A DNA stretch of 35,663 nt from Maricaulis sp. (GTDB lineage: Bacteria; Pseudomonadota; Alphaproteobacteria; Caulobacterales; Maricaulaceae), in contig JAEPND010000021.1 of assembly GCA_017643585.1 (NCBI GenBank), positions 1-35,663 of the forward strand. Reading direction: 5' to 3'. This document shows positions 1 to 9,100 of this stretch, piece by piece; within the stretch, counting starts at the first letter, position 1, and each line of letters begins with the position of its first letter. The notes under the pieces are model-generated. The model was not told the DNA's origin. It saw nothing but the letters and a program-made list of their open reading frames with translations, and searched no databases. The translations under genes were made by a program, and so were the position numbers.

Positions 1-418
1 CCTTGCCGAACAGGGCAGCTCCACAGGCGAACTGGCCGAACAGCGCTGTCAATTCCTCACCCAGGACTTCCTTGACCGCGACTTCGCCGTTGGAACTGAC
101 CACAGCCAGGTCCACGCCTTGTGCATGCAACAGTTTCAAGGTGTCCGTAATGCCATCAAACAGGTGAATCTTGTCGACATTCTCTGCCGCACGGGCGCGG
201 ACATCCGCAGCGATGAAGGGGAGTTTCCAGGCGGGAATCTGCAGCTCATCCATGATCGCCTTCGGGCTTAACCCGCGCAGGCTCTCAGCCTTCTCGTCGC
301 TCAGTGGAGGCAGGCCATGTTTATCGACAACATCGGGTAGTTCCTTGCGGAACCAGGTCAGGCTGTCCGCAAGCGTGCCGTCAAAGTCGAAAATCACCAG
401 ATCATAACGTCGAGTCAC
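1..418 (-). CDS. HAD-superfamily hydrolase, phosphoglycolate phosphatase-like (3' part off the window)
   Basis: The visible 139 residues begin at a GTG (418) and run off the left edge, so the gene is partial. HAD motif I is seen near the N-terminus as DFDGTLADS, with the nucleophile Asp and the +2 acid/base Asp. It is followed by an alpha-helical cap and by motif II in a VVSSNG context. This is the arrangement of HAD_2 small-molecule phosphatases such as Gph and pyrophosphatase-like enzymes. Motifs III and IV lie outside the window, so the substrate cannot be judged. There is no strong ribosome-binding site before the GTG, but the HAD motif starts about nine residues later, so no earlier start is needed. 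A terminator separates it from ald. Confidence 0.85.
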   Translation of the reverse strand, partial: MTRRYDLVIFDFDGTLADSLTWFRKELPDVVDKHGLPPLSDEKAESLRGLSPKAIMDELQIPAWKLPFIAADVRARAAENVDKIHLFDGITDTLKLLHAQGVDLAVVSSNGEVAVKEVLGEELTALFGQFACGAALFGK

Positions 419-444
419 GAATCGGCCCCGCTGCCGCTGATAAA

Positions 445-471
445 CAAGAGGCCGGTGTTTAAACCGGCCTC
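445..471 (-). terminator. Intrinsic terminator after ald
   Basis: A perfect 9-bp stem (448-456 with 463-471) has a 6-nt loop. Read leftward it is followed by a short T-rich tail (TTGTTT). It lies 36 bp after the ald stop codon. Confidence 0.7.
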
Positions 472-506
472 GTTACGCTTTTATGATTCTCGCGGGAGTT
501 GCACCC

Positions 507-1625
507 CTAAACTGAGGTCAGCCAGTCCGGCTTGACGTAGGGCAGGTCCAGGTCATCCGCGACCGACTTGTAGGTGATCTCGCCGCCAGCGACGTTCAGG
601 CCTCGGGCCAGGTTGGCGTCGTCATTGAGCGCTTTCTCGACACCCTTGTTCGCGATCGCGATGGCGAAGGGAAGGGTGGCGTTGTTCAGCGCGAAGGCAG
701 AGGTGCGCGCATAGGCGCCCGGCATGTTGGCGACACAGTAGTGAACGACACCGTCGACGACATAGGTCGGATCGTCATGCGTGGTGGCCTTGGAGGTCTC
801 GAAACAACCACCCTGGTCGATAGCGATGTCAACCAGAACCGCGCCGTCCTTCATATTGGCCAGCATGGCCCTGGACACCAGTTTCGGTGCAGCTGCGCCC
901 GGGATCAGAACCGCGCCGATGACGACATCGGCTTCACGCACGGCCGCGTCGAGTGCAGCCTGGGTGGAGTAGGCGGTTTTCACGGCACCGGCAAACTGGA
1001 CGTCGAGCTCGGCCAGGCGGGCATTGGAGCGGTCAAAGACCGTGACGTCGGCGCGCGCGCCGATCGCCATTTCTGCCGCGTGCGTTCCGGCTACACCGCC
1101 ACCTATGATGACGACCTTGGCCGGCAGGACGCCCGGTACGCCACCGAGCATCAGGCCGAGGCCGCCCTGAGCCTTCTGCAGGCAATGCGCAGCGACGGAG
1201 ACGGACATGCGACCGGCAACCTGTGACATCGGGGTGAGCAGGGGCAGGCGGCCCTCATTGTCCGTTACGGTCTCATAGGCGATCGCCGTACAGCCGGACT
1301 TGCGCAGGCCCTCTGCCTGGACCGGATCGGGTGCCAAGTGGAGATAGGTGTAGAGAATGTGGTGCGGCTTGAGCATTGCCGTTTCGACCGGCTGGGGCTC
1401 TTTCACCTTGACGATCATCTCTGCGGCTTCGAACACGGCAGCAGCGTCCGGCAAGATGGAGGCTCCCGCATCGACATAGTCCTGGTCCGAGCAGCCAATG
1501 CCCAGGCCTGCGGTGGTTTCAACAACAACCTCGTGACCATGGCCGACCAGTTCGGCGACCGAATTTGGCGTCAGGCCGACACGATATTCACGAACCTTGA
1601 TTTCCTTGGGAACACCTATGCGCAT
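507..1625 (-). CDS. ald: Alanine dehydrogenase
   Basis: NAD-dependent interconversion of L-alanine with pyruvate and ammonia in the cytoplasm. The 372-residue length is the normal family length. The N-terminus MRIGVPKEIK is the family hallmark. R15, K75 and H96 fall at the numbers of the known substrate-binding and catalytic residues, and the Rossmann GGGVAG is at 175-180. An open frame extends 39 codons upstream, but the ATG at 1625 is preceded by GGGAGA and gives the correct family N-terminus. It stands head-to-head with an Lrp-type regulator, the usual arrangement for alanine-responsive control of ald in proteobacteria. The expected role is alanine catabolism or ammonia assimilation. Confidence 0.97.
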   Translation of the reverse strand: MRIGVPKEIKVREYRVGLTPNSVAELVGHGHEVVVETTAGLGIGCSDQDYVDAGASILPDAAAVFEAAEMIVKVKEPQPVETAMLKPHHILYTYLHLAPDPVQAEGLRKSGCTAIAYETVTDNEGRLPLLTPMSQVAGRMSVSVAAHCLQKAQGGLGLMLGGVPGVLPAKVVIIGGGVAGTHAAEMAIGARADVTVFDRSNARLAELDVQFAGAVKTAYSTQAALDAAVREADVVIGAVLIPGAAAPKLVSRAMLANMKDGAVLVDIAIDQGGCFETSKATTHDDPTYVVDGVVHYCVANMPGAYARTSAFALNNATLPFAIAIANKGVEKALNDDANLARGLNVAGGEITYKSVADDLDLPYVKPDWLTSV

Positions 1626-1757
1626 GATTTTCTCCCGCTCTCTTTCTTCATTCCGGCCGGATCTGCGAAATTGTGCAAATAACCGGGCCGATTTCGAAAT
1701 ATTTTGACTTTGTGACGAGTGTGGGCGAAGAATGCTGCGCACATCTCAAATTTGGCG

Positions 1758-1777
1758 GTGATATATACGAACATCAC
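1758..1777. promoter_or_regulatory. Candidate Lrp-type operator between ald and its regulator
   Basis: An inverted repeat GTGAT-N10-ATCAC lies in an AT-rich patch of the 185-bp divergent region. Read leftward it overlaps a TATATAT that could be the -10 of ald. Its position suits repression or activation of ald by the adjacent regulator, but Lrp-family sites are loosely conserved, so this is only a candidate. Confidence 0.35.
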
Positions 1778-1810
1778 TGTTTTTGCTAGCAAGTTTTCTC
1801 CGAGGGTCTC

Positions 1811-2287
1811 ATGCGCCTTGATGCCGTTGATATCGCCATTCTCAACCAGCTTCAGATGGATGGTCGCCTGACCAATGCTGAGCTGGCGGAGCGCGCCGGC
1901 CTTTCACCCTCGGCCTGCCATCGCCGCGTGAAGGCTCTGGAGGCGAGCGGGGTGATTGATCGTTATGTGGCGATTCTGTCGTCGGAAGCGCTGGGGCGCG
2001 GTATCACGGTTTACGTCCAGGTGACGCTCGACAATCAGAAGCGCGATACGCTGCAGGGTTTTGAAGATGCCGTCGAAGACGTGCCCGAGGTGATGGAATG
2101 TTACCTGATGAGCGGCGAGGCGGATTACCTGGTCCGGGTTCTGGTGCGCGACGCGAATGATTATGAACGTGTGCACCGCGAAGTCCTGTCAGCCTTGCCG
2201 GGGGTGGCGCGCCTGCATTCCAGCTTCACCATCCGCCAGGTCTTCTCGCGCACGCAGGTGCCGGTGGCCGAGGGAACGGAAGTCTAG
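1811..2287 (+). CDS. Lrp/AsnC-family transcriptional regulator
   Basis: 158 residues with the two-domain plan of the family. An N-terminal winged helix-turn-helix covers about residues 4-60 (DxxDxxILNxLQxDGRLTNxELAxRxGLSPSxCxRR). The C-terminal RAM ligand-binding/oligomerisation domain follows, with the GxxDYLVRV-type strand near residue 100. Orientation opposite to ald suggests it is the alanine-responsive regulator of ald. The last codons supply a purine-rich stretch just ahead of the next gene, which starts 2 bp after this stop, so the two are probably co-translated. Confidence 0.93.
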   Translation: MRLDAVDIAILNQLQMDGRLTNAELAERAGLSPSACHRRVKALEASGVIDRYVAILSSEALGRGITVYVQVTLDNQKRDTLQGFEDAVEDVPEVMECYLMSGEADYLVRVLVRDANDYERVHREVLSALPGVARLHSSFTIRQVFSRTQVPVAEGTEV

Positions 2288-2289
2288 TT

Positions 2290-2655
2290 GTGGCGCGTCG
2301 ATCCTCCCCGTTTCGTCTAGAGCTGAGCTATGAGCGAATAAAGAAATTTAAGCGCGGCTTTTTCCGACGCTGGAAACAGATTGCCGAACTGCCGGTTGCT
2401 GAAATTCGGCGGATCGATGTCGAAGTCGTCGACGCCCTTAAATATGATTCCGTCTTTCTGGCTTTCACGGGATCGGAACGCACCATTCGGGTGGAAGAAG
2501 ACGATGAAGGTTTCGACGCACTTGCCGCGTGGATGGACGGTCAATACGACCTCCTCGATCCCGAGTGGCGCGAGACCGTGGATGCGTACATCTGTGCGAA
2601 CCCTCTGAAGGGTATGTTCGCCACACTCTGGCTCGACGAGGGAACCGAGGTCTGA
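2290..2655 (+). CDS. Hypothetical protein coupled to the Lrp regulator
   Basis: 121 residues from a GTG start two bases after the preceding stop. A GGAACGGAAG stretch inside the end of the Lrp gene can serve as ribosome-binding site. The N-terminal third is strongly basic (many Arg/Lys) and the remainder acidic, with an alternating hydrophobic stretch around 45-65 that looks like beta strands, then two amphipathic helices. There is no signal peptide or membrane segment. I do not recognise the family. Its last five residues (EGTEV) are identical to those of the gene before it. Tight coupling suggests it is expressed with the regulator, but no function can be given. Confidence 0.7.
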   Translation: MARRSSPFRLELSYERIKKFKRGFFRRWKQIAELPVAEIRRIDVEVVDALKYDSVFLAFTGSERTIRVEEDDEGFDALAAWMDGQYDLLDPEWRETVDAYICANPLKGMFATLWLDEGTEV

Positions 2656-2745
2656 CTGCGGATAGTCAGTTTTTCCTAAATCGTCGGTAATCAAATGCCG
2701 AGCGCAAGATATCTTCCTCATCGAACATGAATTGAGGAGGCCGAC

Positions 2746-3063
2746 ATGACGGACCTGACCATCACGCTGGAAGAAGACGGTAACAAGGGGCGCTATGTGG
2801 CGCGGCTGCCGGGCAGCGCGGAAGAGGCCGAGATGACCTATTCGCGCATCAGCCCCAGCCGCATCATTGTCGATCACACCGGCGTTCCGGACGCCTTCAA
2901 GGGCATGGGCGTGGGCAAGGCATTGGCGCTCAATATCATTTCCGAAGCCCGTTCAAAGGGTTTCACCATCGTCCCGCTCTGTCCCTTCCTGAAAGCCCAG
3001 GCGGATCGCAATCCCGACTGGGGAGATGTGATCGAGGGCATGGCCGCACCCGCCGCAGGCTGA
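2746..3063 (+). CDS. Small GNAT-fold N-acetyltransferase (YjdJ/NATD1-like)
   Basis: 105 residues, the short single-domain acetyltransferase type (COG2388-like). The acetyl-CoA pyrophosphate-binding loop is visible as [10 protein letters not shown] at about residues 46-55, preceded by a strand with [12 protein letters not shown]. The C-terminal half has the VPLCPF strand and [10 protein letters not shown] helix typical of this subfamily. A strong GAGGAGG precedes the ATG. The substrate is unknown. It stands alone upstream of queF, with a hairpin-rich 41-bp spacer. Confidence 0.88.
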   Translation: MTDLTITLEEDGNKGRYVARLPGSAEEAEMTYSRISPSRIIVDHTGVPDAFKGMGVGKALALNIISEARSKGFTIVPLCPFLKAQADRNPDWGDVIEGMAAPAAG

Positions 3064-3077
3064 AGGGCTTGCCCTCT

Positions 3078-3104
3078 GGCCGAGGGAGGGCTAACTCCCC
3101 GGCC
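3078..3104 (+). promoter_or_regulatory. Hairpin covering the queF ribosome-binding site
   Basis: GGCC (3078-3081) pairs with GGCC (3101-3104), and GGGAG (3084-3088) pairs with CTCCC (3095-3099). The only good Shine-Dalgarno sequence of queF (GAGGGAGGG) is in the left arm, and the right arm ends directly before the ATG. The fold would hide the ribosome-binding site. I see no preQ1 riboswitch consensus, so the trigger, if any, is unknown. Confidence 0.4.
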
Positions 3105-3566
3105 ATGACTGATGAACGCTACAATGTGCTGGGCCAGCTGGGCTCGGACACCCCGCTGCCCAACTCGCCGGAAGAGGCCGAGCTGGAGCGTGTCGCCAAT
3201 CCGTGTGACGCGGACTACATGATCCGCTTCGCCTGCCCGGAATTCACCTCGATCTGCCCGGTGACCGGCGCTCCGGACTTCGCCCATCTGGTGATCGACT
3301 ATGTGCCGCAGGACTGGATCGTCGAATCCAAGTCGCTCAAGCTCTTCCTCGGCTCCTTCCGCAATCACGGCGCCTTCCACGAGGCCTGTACGACCATGAT
3401 CGGCCAGCGCCTGGTCAAGGAGCTCGACCCGAAATGGCTGCGTATCGGCGGTTATTGGTATCCGCGCGGCGGCATCCCGATCGACGTCTTCTTCGCGACG
3501 GGCGAACCACCCAAGGGCGTTTGGATCCCCGAACAGGGCGTCGCGCCCTATCGTGGACGCGGCTAG
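3105..3566 (+). CDS. queF: NADPH-dependent 7-cyano-7-deazaguanine reductase (QueF, short type)
   Basis: Reduces preQ0 to preQ1 in queuosine tRNA modification. At 153 residues it is the short (unimodular, YkvM/B. subtilis-like) form with the tunnelling T-fold. The nucleophile that forms the thioimide adduct is C51 in TSICPVTG, with D58 following. The NADPH/substrate motif ESKSLK is at 74-79, and the conserved FRNHGAFHE segment is at 85-93. The open frame begins 12 codons earlier, but the ATG at 3105 matches the family N-terminus. Other queuosine genes are not in the window. Its stop overlaps that of the convergent nitroreductase in the palindrome CTAG. Confidence 0.96.
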   Translation: MTDERYNVLGQLGSDTPLPNSPEEAELERVANPCDADYMIRFACPEFTSICPVTGAPDFAHLVIDYVPQDWIVESKSLKLFLGSFRNHGAFHEACTTMIGQRLVKELDPKWLRIGGYWYPRGGIPIDVFFATGEPPKGVWIPEQGVAPYRGRG

Positions 3567-4189
3567 GCTTTCCAGCGGCCGATATGAGCAGTGGGACGTT
3601 TGCGTTCCACCGGTTCATCCCTTGCGGTGCCGATGTAGATGAAGCCGGCTATGCGTTCGCCTGAACGCAGGCCCAGCATGTCCTTCACATCATGGTCGAA
3701 GGCGTACCATTCCGTCAGCCATTGCGCGCCGAAGCCCATGGCCGAGGCGCCGATCAGCAAGTTCTGGCAGGCTGCGCCTGCGGACAATTCCTGCTCCCAA
3801 ACCGGGATGGCATGCTTTTCGGTGACGCAGGAAATCACGGCGATGACCAGCGGTGCACGATTGAAGCGATTGCGCTCGAAATCCACCTGCTCCGGCGTGG
3901 CATCGCCATTCTTGGCTGACCAGATCTTGCCGAGCACATTGCCAAAACTTGCCCGAGCCTCATGTTCAAACAGGATGAACCGCCAAGGTGCCAGCTTGCC
4001 GTGATCGGGAACACGAGCCGCTATACCAAGCAGATGACGGATCTGGGCTTCATCGGGGCCCGGTTCGCTCAGGCCGATGGCAGGGGTGGATCGGCGGCGC
4101 GTCAGCAATTCCAACGCATCGTCGGATTTGTGTGACGGGGCGAGTCGCTCACCAGGCTGGGGAAAATCAGGCAGGTTGATCTCATTCAT
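3563..4189 (-). CDS. Nitroreductase-family flavoprotein (YdjA-like)
   Basis: 208 residues of the FMN-dependent nitroreductase fold. The N-terminal RRS motif ([13 protein letters not shown], about residues 28-40) and the segment [12 protein letters not shown] are hallmarks of the short YdjA subgroup. The C-terminal half carries the GAACQNLL helix and the GFGAQWLT strand that contact FMN. The physiological substrate is unknown. The start ATG at 4189 has a modest upstream purine stretch. It is transcribed away from the TetR gene and ends in a 4-nt overlap with queF. Confidence 0.9.
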   Translation of the reverse strand: MNEINLPDFPQPGERLAPSHKSDDALELLTRRRSTPAIGLSEPGPDEAQIRHLLGIAARVPDHGKLAPWRFILFEHEARASFGNVLGKIWSAKNGDATPEQVDFERNRFNRAPLVIAVISCVTEKHAIPVWEQELSAGAACQNLLIGASAMGFGAQWLTEWYAFDHDVKDMLGLRSGERIAGFIYIGTARDEPVERKRPTAHIGRWKA

Positions 4190-4222
4190 TATGAGGTTTT
4201 CTTCCCTAAAATATCAGTATCT

Positions 4223-4276
4223 TTGACCAAACACTTGTCATCTCGTTATATCTTGGAACTGACAACGTTGTGACAA
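4223..4276 (+). promoter_or_regulatory. Promoter and probable autoregulatory operator of the efflux operon
   Basis: A sigma-70-type promoter, TTGACC (4223-4228), 17-bp spacer, TTATAT (4246-4251), points at the TetR gene. TTGTCA lies in the spacer (4235-4240), and TGACAA occurs twice downstream (4260-4265 and 4271-4276). The central palindrome ACAACGTTGT is at 4262-4271. The cluster sits where a TetR repressor would block RNA polymerase. The boxes are seen directly; that TetR binds them is inference. Confidence 0.6.
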
Positions 4277-4304
4277 AAGGGCTCCGGGGGGAGTAGTATT
4301 GGGC

Positions 4305-4952
4305 ATGAACGCAGAAATCTCCATCGATGATGACACGCCGGCTGATCGCCGCCGCCGCAAGGTGCGCGAAGCCATCATCGATGCCGCTGAAGCGATTTTC
4401 TCGAGCGAAGGGGAAGAGGGCATTTCGATGCGTCGCCTTGCCGAGGCGATCGATTACAGCCCGGCGGCCATCTACAAGTATTTTTCGTCCAAGGATGACC
4501 TGTTCGAGGCCATTCGAGACTTGTTCTTCGAACGCCTGCTGAAGCGCATTCACGAGGCGATCGAGGAGGGGGGCGAGACCACCCGGCTGTGTAGCCGTTG
4601 TATGAAGGCCTATATCGAGACCGGGCTGGAAGAGCCCAATCATTACATGATGGCGTTCTCTGCCTCCGCGCGCATGGAGCCCCACGTCCATTCAGAAGAC
4701 GAAATGGCGTATCAGGCGGAAACCAAACTCGTCTCCATGATCGAAAAAGGCATGGAAGAAGGCGCGTTCCGCAAGATGGACCCGCATGTTGCCTCAAAAT
4801 CCGTATGGGCCAGCCTGCATGGACTGACAAATCTGATGGTCTGTCTGGAGGATTTTCCGTCGGGAATGCCGGGGTCGGAACACGTGACACGTGAAGAGGT
4901 TATCGACTTCCACACAGACGTCATAATCCGGGGGCTATGCTCCAGCGCATAG
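4305..4952 (+). CDS. TetR/AcrR-family transcriptional repressor
   Basis: About 215 residues. The N-terminal TetR DNA-binding domain covers about residues 15-65: a helix with REAIIDAAEAIF, then MRRLAEAIDYSPAAIYKYFSSKDDLFEAI, the classic HTH. The C-terminal two thirds is the helical ligand-binding/dimer domain. It heads an operon with a membrane-fusion protein and an RND pump, so it is most likely the local repressor responding to a pump substrate. Start choice: ATG at 4305 or TTG at 4299; GGGGGAG at 4286-4292 is 12 nt from the ATG but 6 nt from the TTG, so the TTG is a real alternative that adds two residues. Confidence 0.93.
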   Translation: MNAEISIDDDTPADRRRRKVREAIIDAAEAIFSSEGEEGISMRRLAEAIDYSPAAIYKYFSSKDDLFEAIRDLFFERLLKRIHEAIEEGGETTRLCSRCMKAYIETGLEEPNHYMMAFSASARMEPHVHSEDEMAYQAETKLVSMIEKGMEEGAFRKMDPHVASKSVWASLHGLTNLMVCLEDFPSGMPGSEHVTREEVIDFHTDVIIRGLCSSA

Positions 4953-5043
4953 TTGCCATGCGCAATTAAGTAAACGTCGTTCACTTTTCAAACCCAGTTT
5001 GAAGCACTATCTATCGCCTCAGTATCTGAGCGAGGATAATTGC

Positions 5044-6171
5044 ATGTTGGCGAAACGTCTGCGAATTGGCGCTGGAACGATAGTGGCCGTTAGTGCCGTT
5101 GTTCTGGCTGCGAGCGTTTTTGGTGTTTCCGGATGGCGGGCCGAGGCCAATCTCGCCGAGGGGACGCCACCGCCCATGCCGGTTGCGGCCCATCGTGTGT
5201 CTTACGAAGATAATGCGCTGATCCAGGAGCGTTTTCCCGGTGTCGTGTCGGCCCGGCGTCAAAGCGCGCTGGGTTTTCAGCAAGGTGGACTAATCGAGGA
5301 CGTGCTCGTCGATGTAGGCGATGTCGTCACGGCAGGCCAGGCTCTGGCTCGCCTCGACACGCGCACACACCAGGCACAGATCGCTGCTGCGGATGCTCAG
5401 ACCCGCGAGGCGGCCGCCCAGACTGCGCTGGCGCGCGACACCCAGGAAAGACAACGTGTCCTGCTGGAGCGGGGGCATATCTCCCAGCAGCGTTTTGATG
5501 AAGTGGTGACATCGGCTGATGCCGCGCAAGCCCGCCAGAATGCGGCGGCGGCGTCTGCCGACGCGATGCGTGTCCAGCTGGACCTCACCATGATCGAGGC
5601 GCCCTATGAAGGTGTGATCACGGCTCGCCTCAGCGATGAGGGGGCGATCGCCAGCCCCGGTGCTCCTATTCTTGAAATTGTCGAGACCGGTGCCCGGGAA
5701 GTTCGGATCGGTTTGCCCGCTTCGATCATCGGCAGCCTTGTCGATGGCCAACACTATTCATTCGAAGGCGAAAGCGGTGATTTCTCCGCCGTCTTCCGGT
5801 CGAACACGGGCTTGATGGACCGCCAGACCCGCACCGTCGCGGCGGTGTTCGATATCCCGGCCGATCAATCCGTCATCATCGGCGAGATCGCGCGCCTTGT
5901 TGTTGAAACGCCGGTTGGAACCAGCGGTTTCTGGGTCCCGACCGATGCTCTTTCCGAGAGTCGACGTGGTCTCTGGTCCGTCTTCATTCTGCAGCCCGAG
6001 CAAAACGACTACCGCCTCGAGGCGCGCGTCGTTGAAGCGATCCGCGTGGAGGCGGATCGGGTGTTTGTCCGTGGTGCCGTGGCTGATGGGGAATACATCC
6101 TGGCCGCAGGTCTCCAGCGTGTCACGACTGGCCAGCTGGTCGCCCTGCAGGCCGGTGAGGAGGCGGAGTGA
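5044..6171 (+). CDS. RND efflux periplasmic adaptor (membrane-fusion protein)
   Basis: 375 residues. The N-terminal hydrophobic segment at about 8-28 anchors or exports the protein; it is not a lipoprotein because there is no lipobox Cys. It is followed by the MFP plan: a biotinyl-lipoyl half-motif (GGLIEDVLVDVGDVVTAGQALARLD), an Ala/Gln-rich coiled-coil hairpin at about 105-175, the second lipoyl half (MIEAPYEGVITARLSDEGAIASPGAP), then beta-barrel and membrane-proximal domains. It links the inner-membrane pump to an outer-membrane channel of the TolC type, which is not encoded here. GCGAGGA precedes the ATG. The stop overlaps the start of the pump gene (TGATG). Confidence 0.93.
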   Translation: MLAKRLRIGAGTIVAVSAVVLAASVFGVSGWRAEANLAEGTPPPMPVAAHRVSYEDNALIQERFPGVVSARRQSALGFQQGGLIEDVLVDVGDVVTAGQALARLDTRTHQAQIAAADAQTREAAAQTALARDTQERQRVLLERGHISQQRFDEVVTSADAAQARQNAAAASADAMRVQLDLTMIEAPYEGVITARLSDEGAIASPGAPILEIVETGAREVRIGLPASIIGSLVDGQHYSFEGESGDFSAVFRSNTGLMDRQTRTVAAVFDIPADQSVIIGEIARLVVETPVGTSGFWVPTDALSESRRGLWSVFILQPEQNDYRLEARVVEAIRVEADRVFVRGAVADGEYILAAGLQRVTTGQLVALQAGEEAE

Positions 6172-9100
6172 TGGCCACGCTGTTTTATCGCTTTCACCGT
6201 TTGACCATCCTCGCGATTGTCTTGTTGGTGGCAGCCGGACTGGGCGCGTTCTTTTCGCTTGGCCGCCAGGAAGATCCGACGCTGGTGGAGCGTTATGGCA
6301 TCATCACCACGCCTTACCCCGGTGCGTCCGCAGAACGTGTGGAAGCACTGATCTCGGAACCCCTGGAAGATGCCATCAACGAACTGGCGGAGATCGACGA
6401 GACCTTCTCGACCTCACGGTCCGGGGTGTCGGTGATCGGGATGTCGATCCGCGAGGACCTGACGGAAACCGAGGTCGACCAGACCTGGACCCAGATCCGT
6501 GAGCAGGTCGACAGTGTGCGGCCGGTCCTGCCTCAAGGGGCTGGTGCGCCAGATGTCGACCGCCAATATATCGGCGCCGCAACCATTATCGTCGCGCTCA
6601 GCTGGGCTGATGTTGGTGAGGAAAACATTGCCATCCTGTCCCGACTGGGGCTCGATCTGGAACGCGAGCTGCGCAATATGCCGGGTACGGAAGAGACCCG
6701 GATCTTCGGCGAAGCAGAAGAGGAAATCCGGGTTGAAGTGGACCCGGAACGCCTGGCGTCGCTCGGCCTCAGCGTGGCCGATGTGGCGCGCCTGACCACC
6801 AGTGCCGACGCCAAGGTGCCCGCCGGTGAGATACGTACGGGTGCGAGCGATCTCGGTGTTGAGATCGATGGTGAGTTCGACGGTATCGATCGTATCCGGT
6901 CCATCGCCCTGACCGACGGCTCGGACGGCCGTTTCGTTCGTCTGGGTGATGTGGCTGAGGTCAGTCGCGGGGAGCGCTCGCCAACCCGCTCCCTCGCGAC
7001 GACCAATGGTCAGCGTACAGTCCTGGTTGCCGCCTATCTACAACCCGATCTGCGAGCGGATCTATGGGCCGAGCAAGCCGATGCGGTTGTCGCCGAGTTC
7101 GCCGAAAGTGTTCCCGGCATTCATGTCGAGACGATTTTCCGTCAGGGCGATTATGTCGAGTCGCGGCTCAATGGGCTGGCGACCAATCTGGGTTATTCCG
7201 CGCTGATTGTGTTCGCGGTCTTGTTTCTCATGATGGGGTGGCGCGCGGCGTTTATTGTGGGCTCGGCACTGCCTCTGACGGTGTTGACCGTGATGCTGCT
7301 GATGCGTCTGTTCGACGAGCCGTTGCACCAGATGTCAGTGACCGGCCTTGTCGTGGCGCTCGGTCTGTTGATCGACAATGCCATCGTCGTGGTCGAAGAG
7401 TATCGCTTGCTCAGGGCGAAGGGGCAGTCCCCACTCCAGGCGTTGGACGGCGCGGTGCGCTTGCTCTTTGCTCCGCTGCTGGCATCGACCCTGACGACGG
7501 TTTTCGCTTTTGCGCCGATCGCGCTGATGCCCGGTTCGGCGGGCGAGTTCATCTCCATGATCGGCATATCGGTCATCTTTGCGATCACCGCGTCATTCCT
7601 GCTTGCGATGACGGTCGTGGGCGCTTTGGCCGCCTGGTTCGATGACCCCAGAATCGATGGTGGGCCGCGCCGTTTCTGGCGGACGGGGCTTCATGTCGCG
7701 CCGGCCGCTTGGGCATACAAGCGTGTCCTGAACGTGATCGTCGACCGCCCCTGGGTCGGCATCTTTGCCTCCATCCTCCTGCCGATTGCCGGTTTTGTCG
7801 CGGCGTCGACCCTGCCCATGCAGTTTTTCCCGCCAACCGATCGCGACATGTTCCAGCTTGAGCTGGAATTGCCCACGACCGCATCGATCGAGGAAACGCG
7901 TCGGCAGACTGAGCGGGCCCGCGAGATCATTCAGCGTTATGACGGTGTCGAGCGTGTCACCTGGACGATCGGCGAGAGTTCGCCGCGGACCTACTACAAT
8001 GTCGTCGGCAACAAGTCCGGCGTATCCAATTATGCCGCCGGGTTCGTGCATACGGAATCAGCTCAGGCGACCGCCCGTATCCTGCCTCTCTTGCAGCAAG
8101 AGATGATGCGCGAATTCCCGCAGGCGCGTGTCCTGACCCTGCCGTTTGAACAGGGGCCGCCAATTCCGGCGCCTATCGAGCTGGTTGTGGTTGGTCCAGA
8201 GCTGGCCGAGCTTGACCGGATGGGTGGCGAGCTTCGCGCGCTGCTCGCCGCGACGCCGACGGTGACCTACACCATGGCTCAGCTGGAGATGGGGGAGCCC
8301 GTCGCGCGTGTCATGGCCGATGAGGCTTCCACGGAACTCGCCGGGTTGCGGCTCAGCGATCTGGCCAACCAGTTGCGCAGCGATCTTGATGGCGTGGTTG
8401 GCGGCAGTGTTCTTGAAGGCATTGAGGAACTCCCTGTACGGATTATCGCCAGCGCCGACCGGCGCTCCAGCCTGAGCGATGTGTCCGGAGCGCCCTTGCG
8501 CACCCGGGACGGCGAGTTGGTCGCGGCACCTCTGGCGGCGCTAGGGGACGTCACACTGGCTCCCCAGGTCGCTCAGATCCCGCATGAAGACGGCCGCCGG
8601 ATCAACCGCATCTATGCCTATCTGGACCCGTTCACCCTGCCGGCGACGGCCCTTTCATCCTTCATGGACCGTCTGGATGAAGCCGGGCTTGAATTGCCGC
8701 CGGGGTATGAGCTTCAGCTGGGCGGAGAGGCCGCCGAGCGCGGCGATGCCGTTGGCAATCTGCTCGGAACTGCTGTGCCGCTCATCGTCTTGATGATTGG
8801 TTCGGTTGTCCTCGCCTTCAACAGTTTCCGCTTCGCCGGCGTGATCCTTCTGGTCGCTTTCCTGTCAGTCGGGCTCGCCATGTTCGGCGTCTGGCTGTTT
8901 GGAACGCCAATGGGCTTCAATGCGATCGTTGGCTCGATGGGCCTGATGGGATTGTCCATCAATGGCGCGATTGTCGTCCTGTCGGCGCTCAAGGTCTCGC
9001 CGGAAGCCTCCGCACTGGAGGAGGGCAGTGTGGTCCAGACCGTCATGGATGCGACACGTCACATCATCTCCACCACACTGACCACGATTGGTGGCTTCAT

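Noticed and set aside
3064-3104. preQ1 riboswitch upstream of queF
   Set aside because: Hairpins are present but the conserved preQ1-I loop and A-rich tail, and the preQ1-II layout, are absent; kept only as a ribosome-binding-site hairpin.
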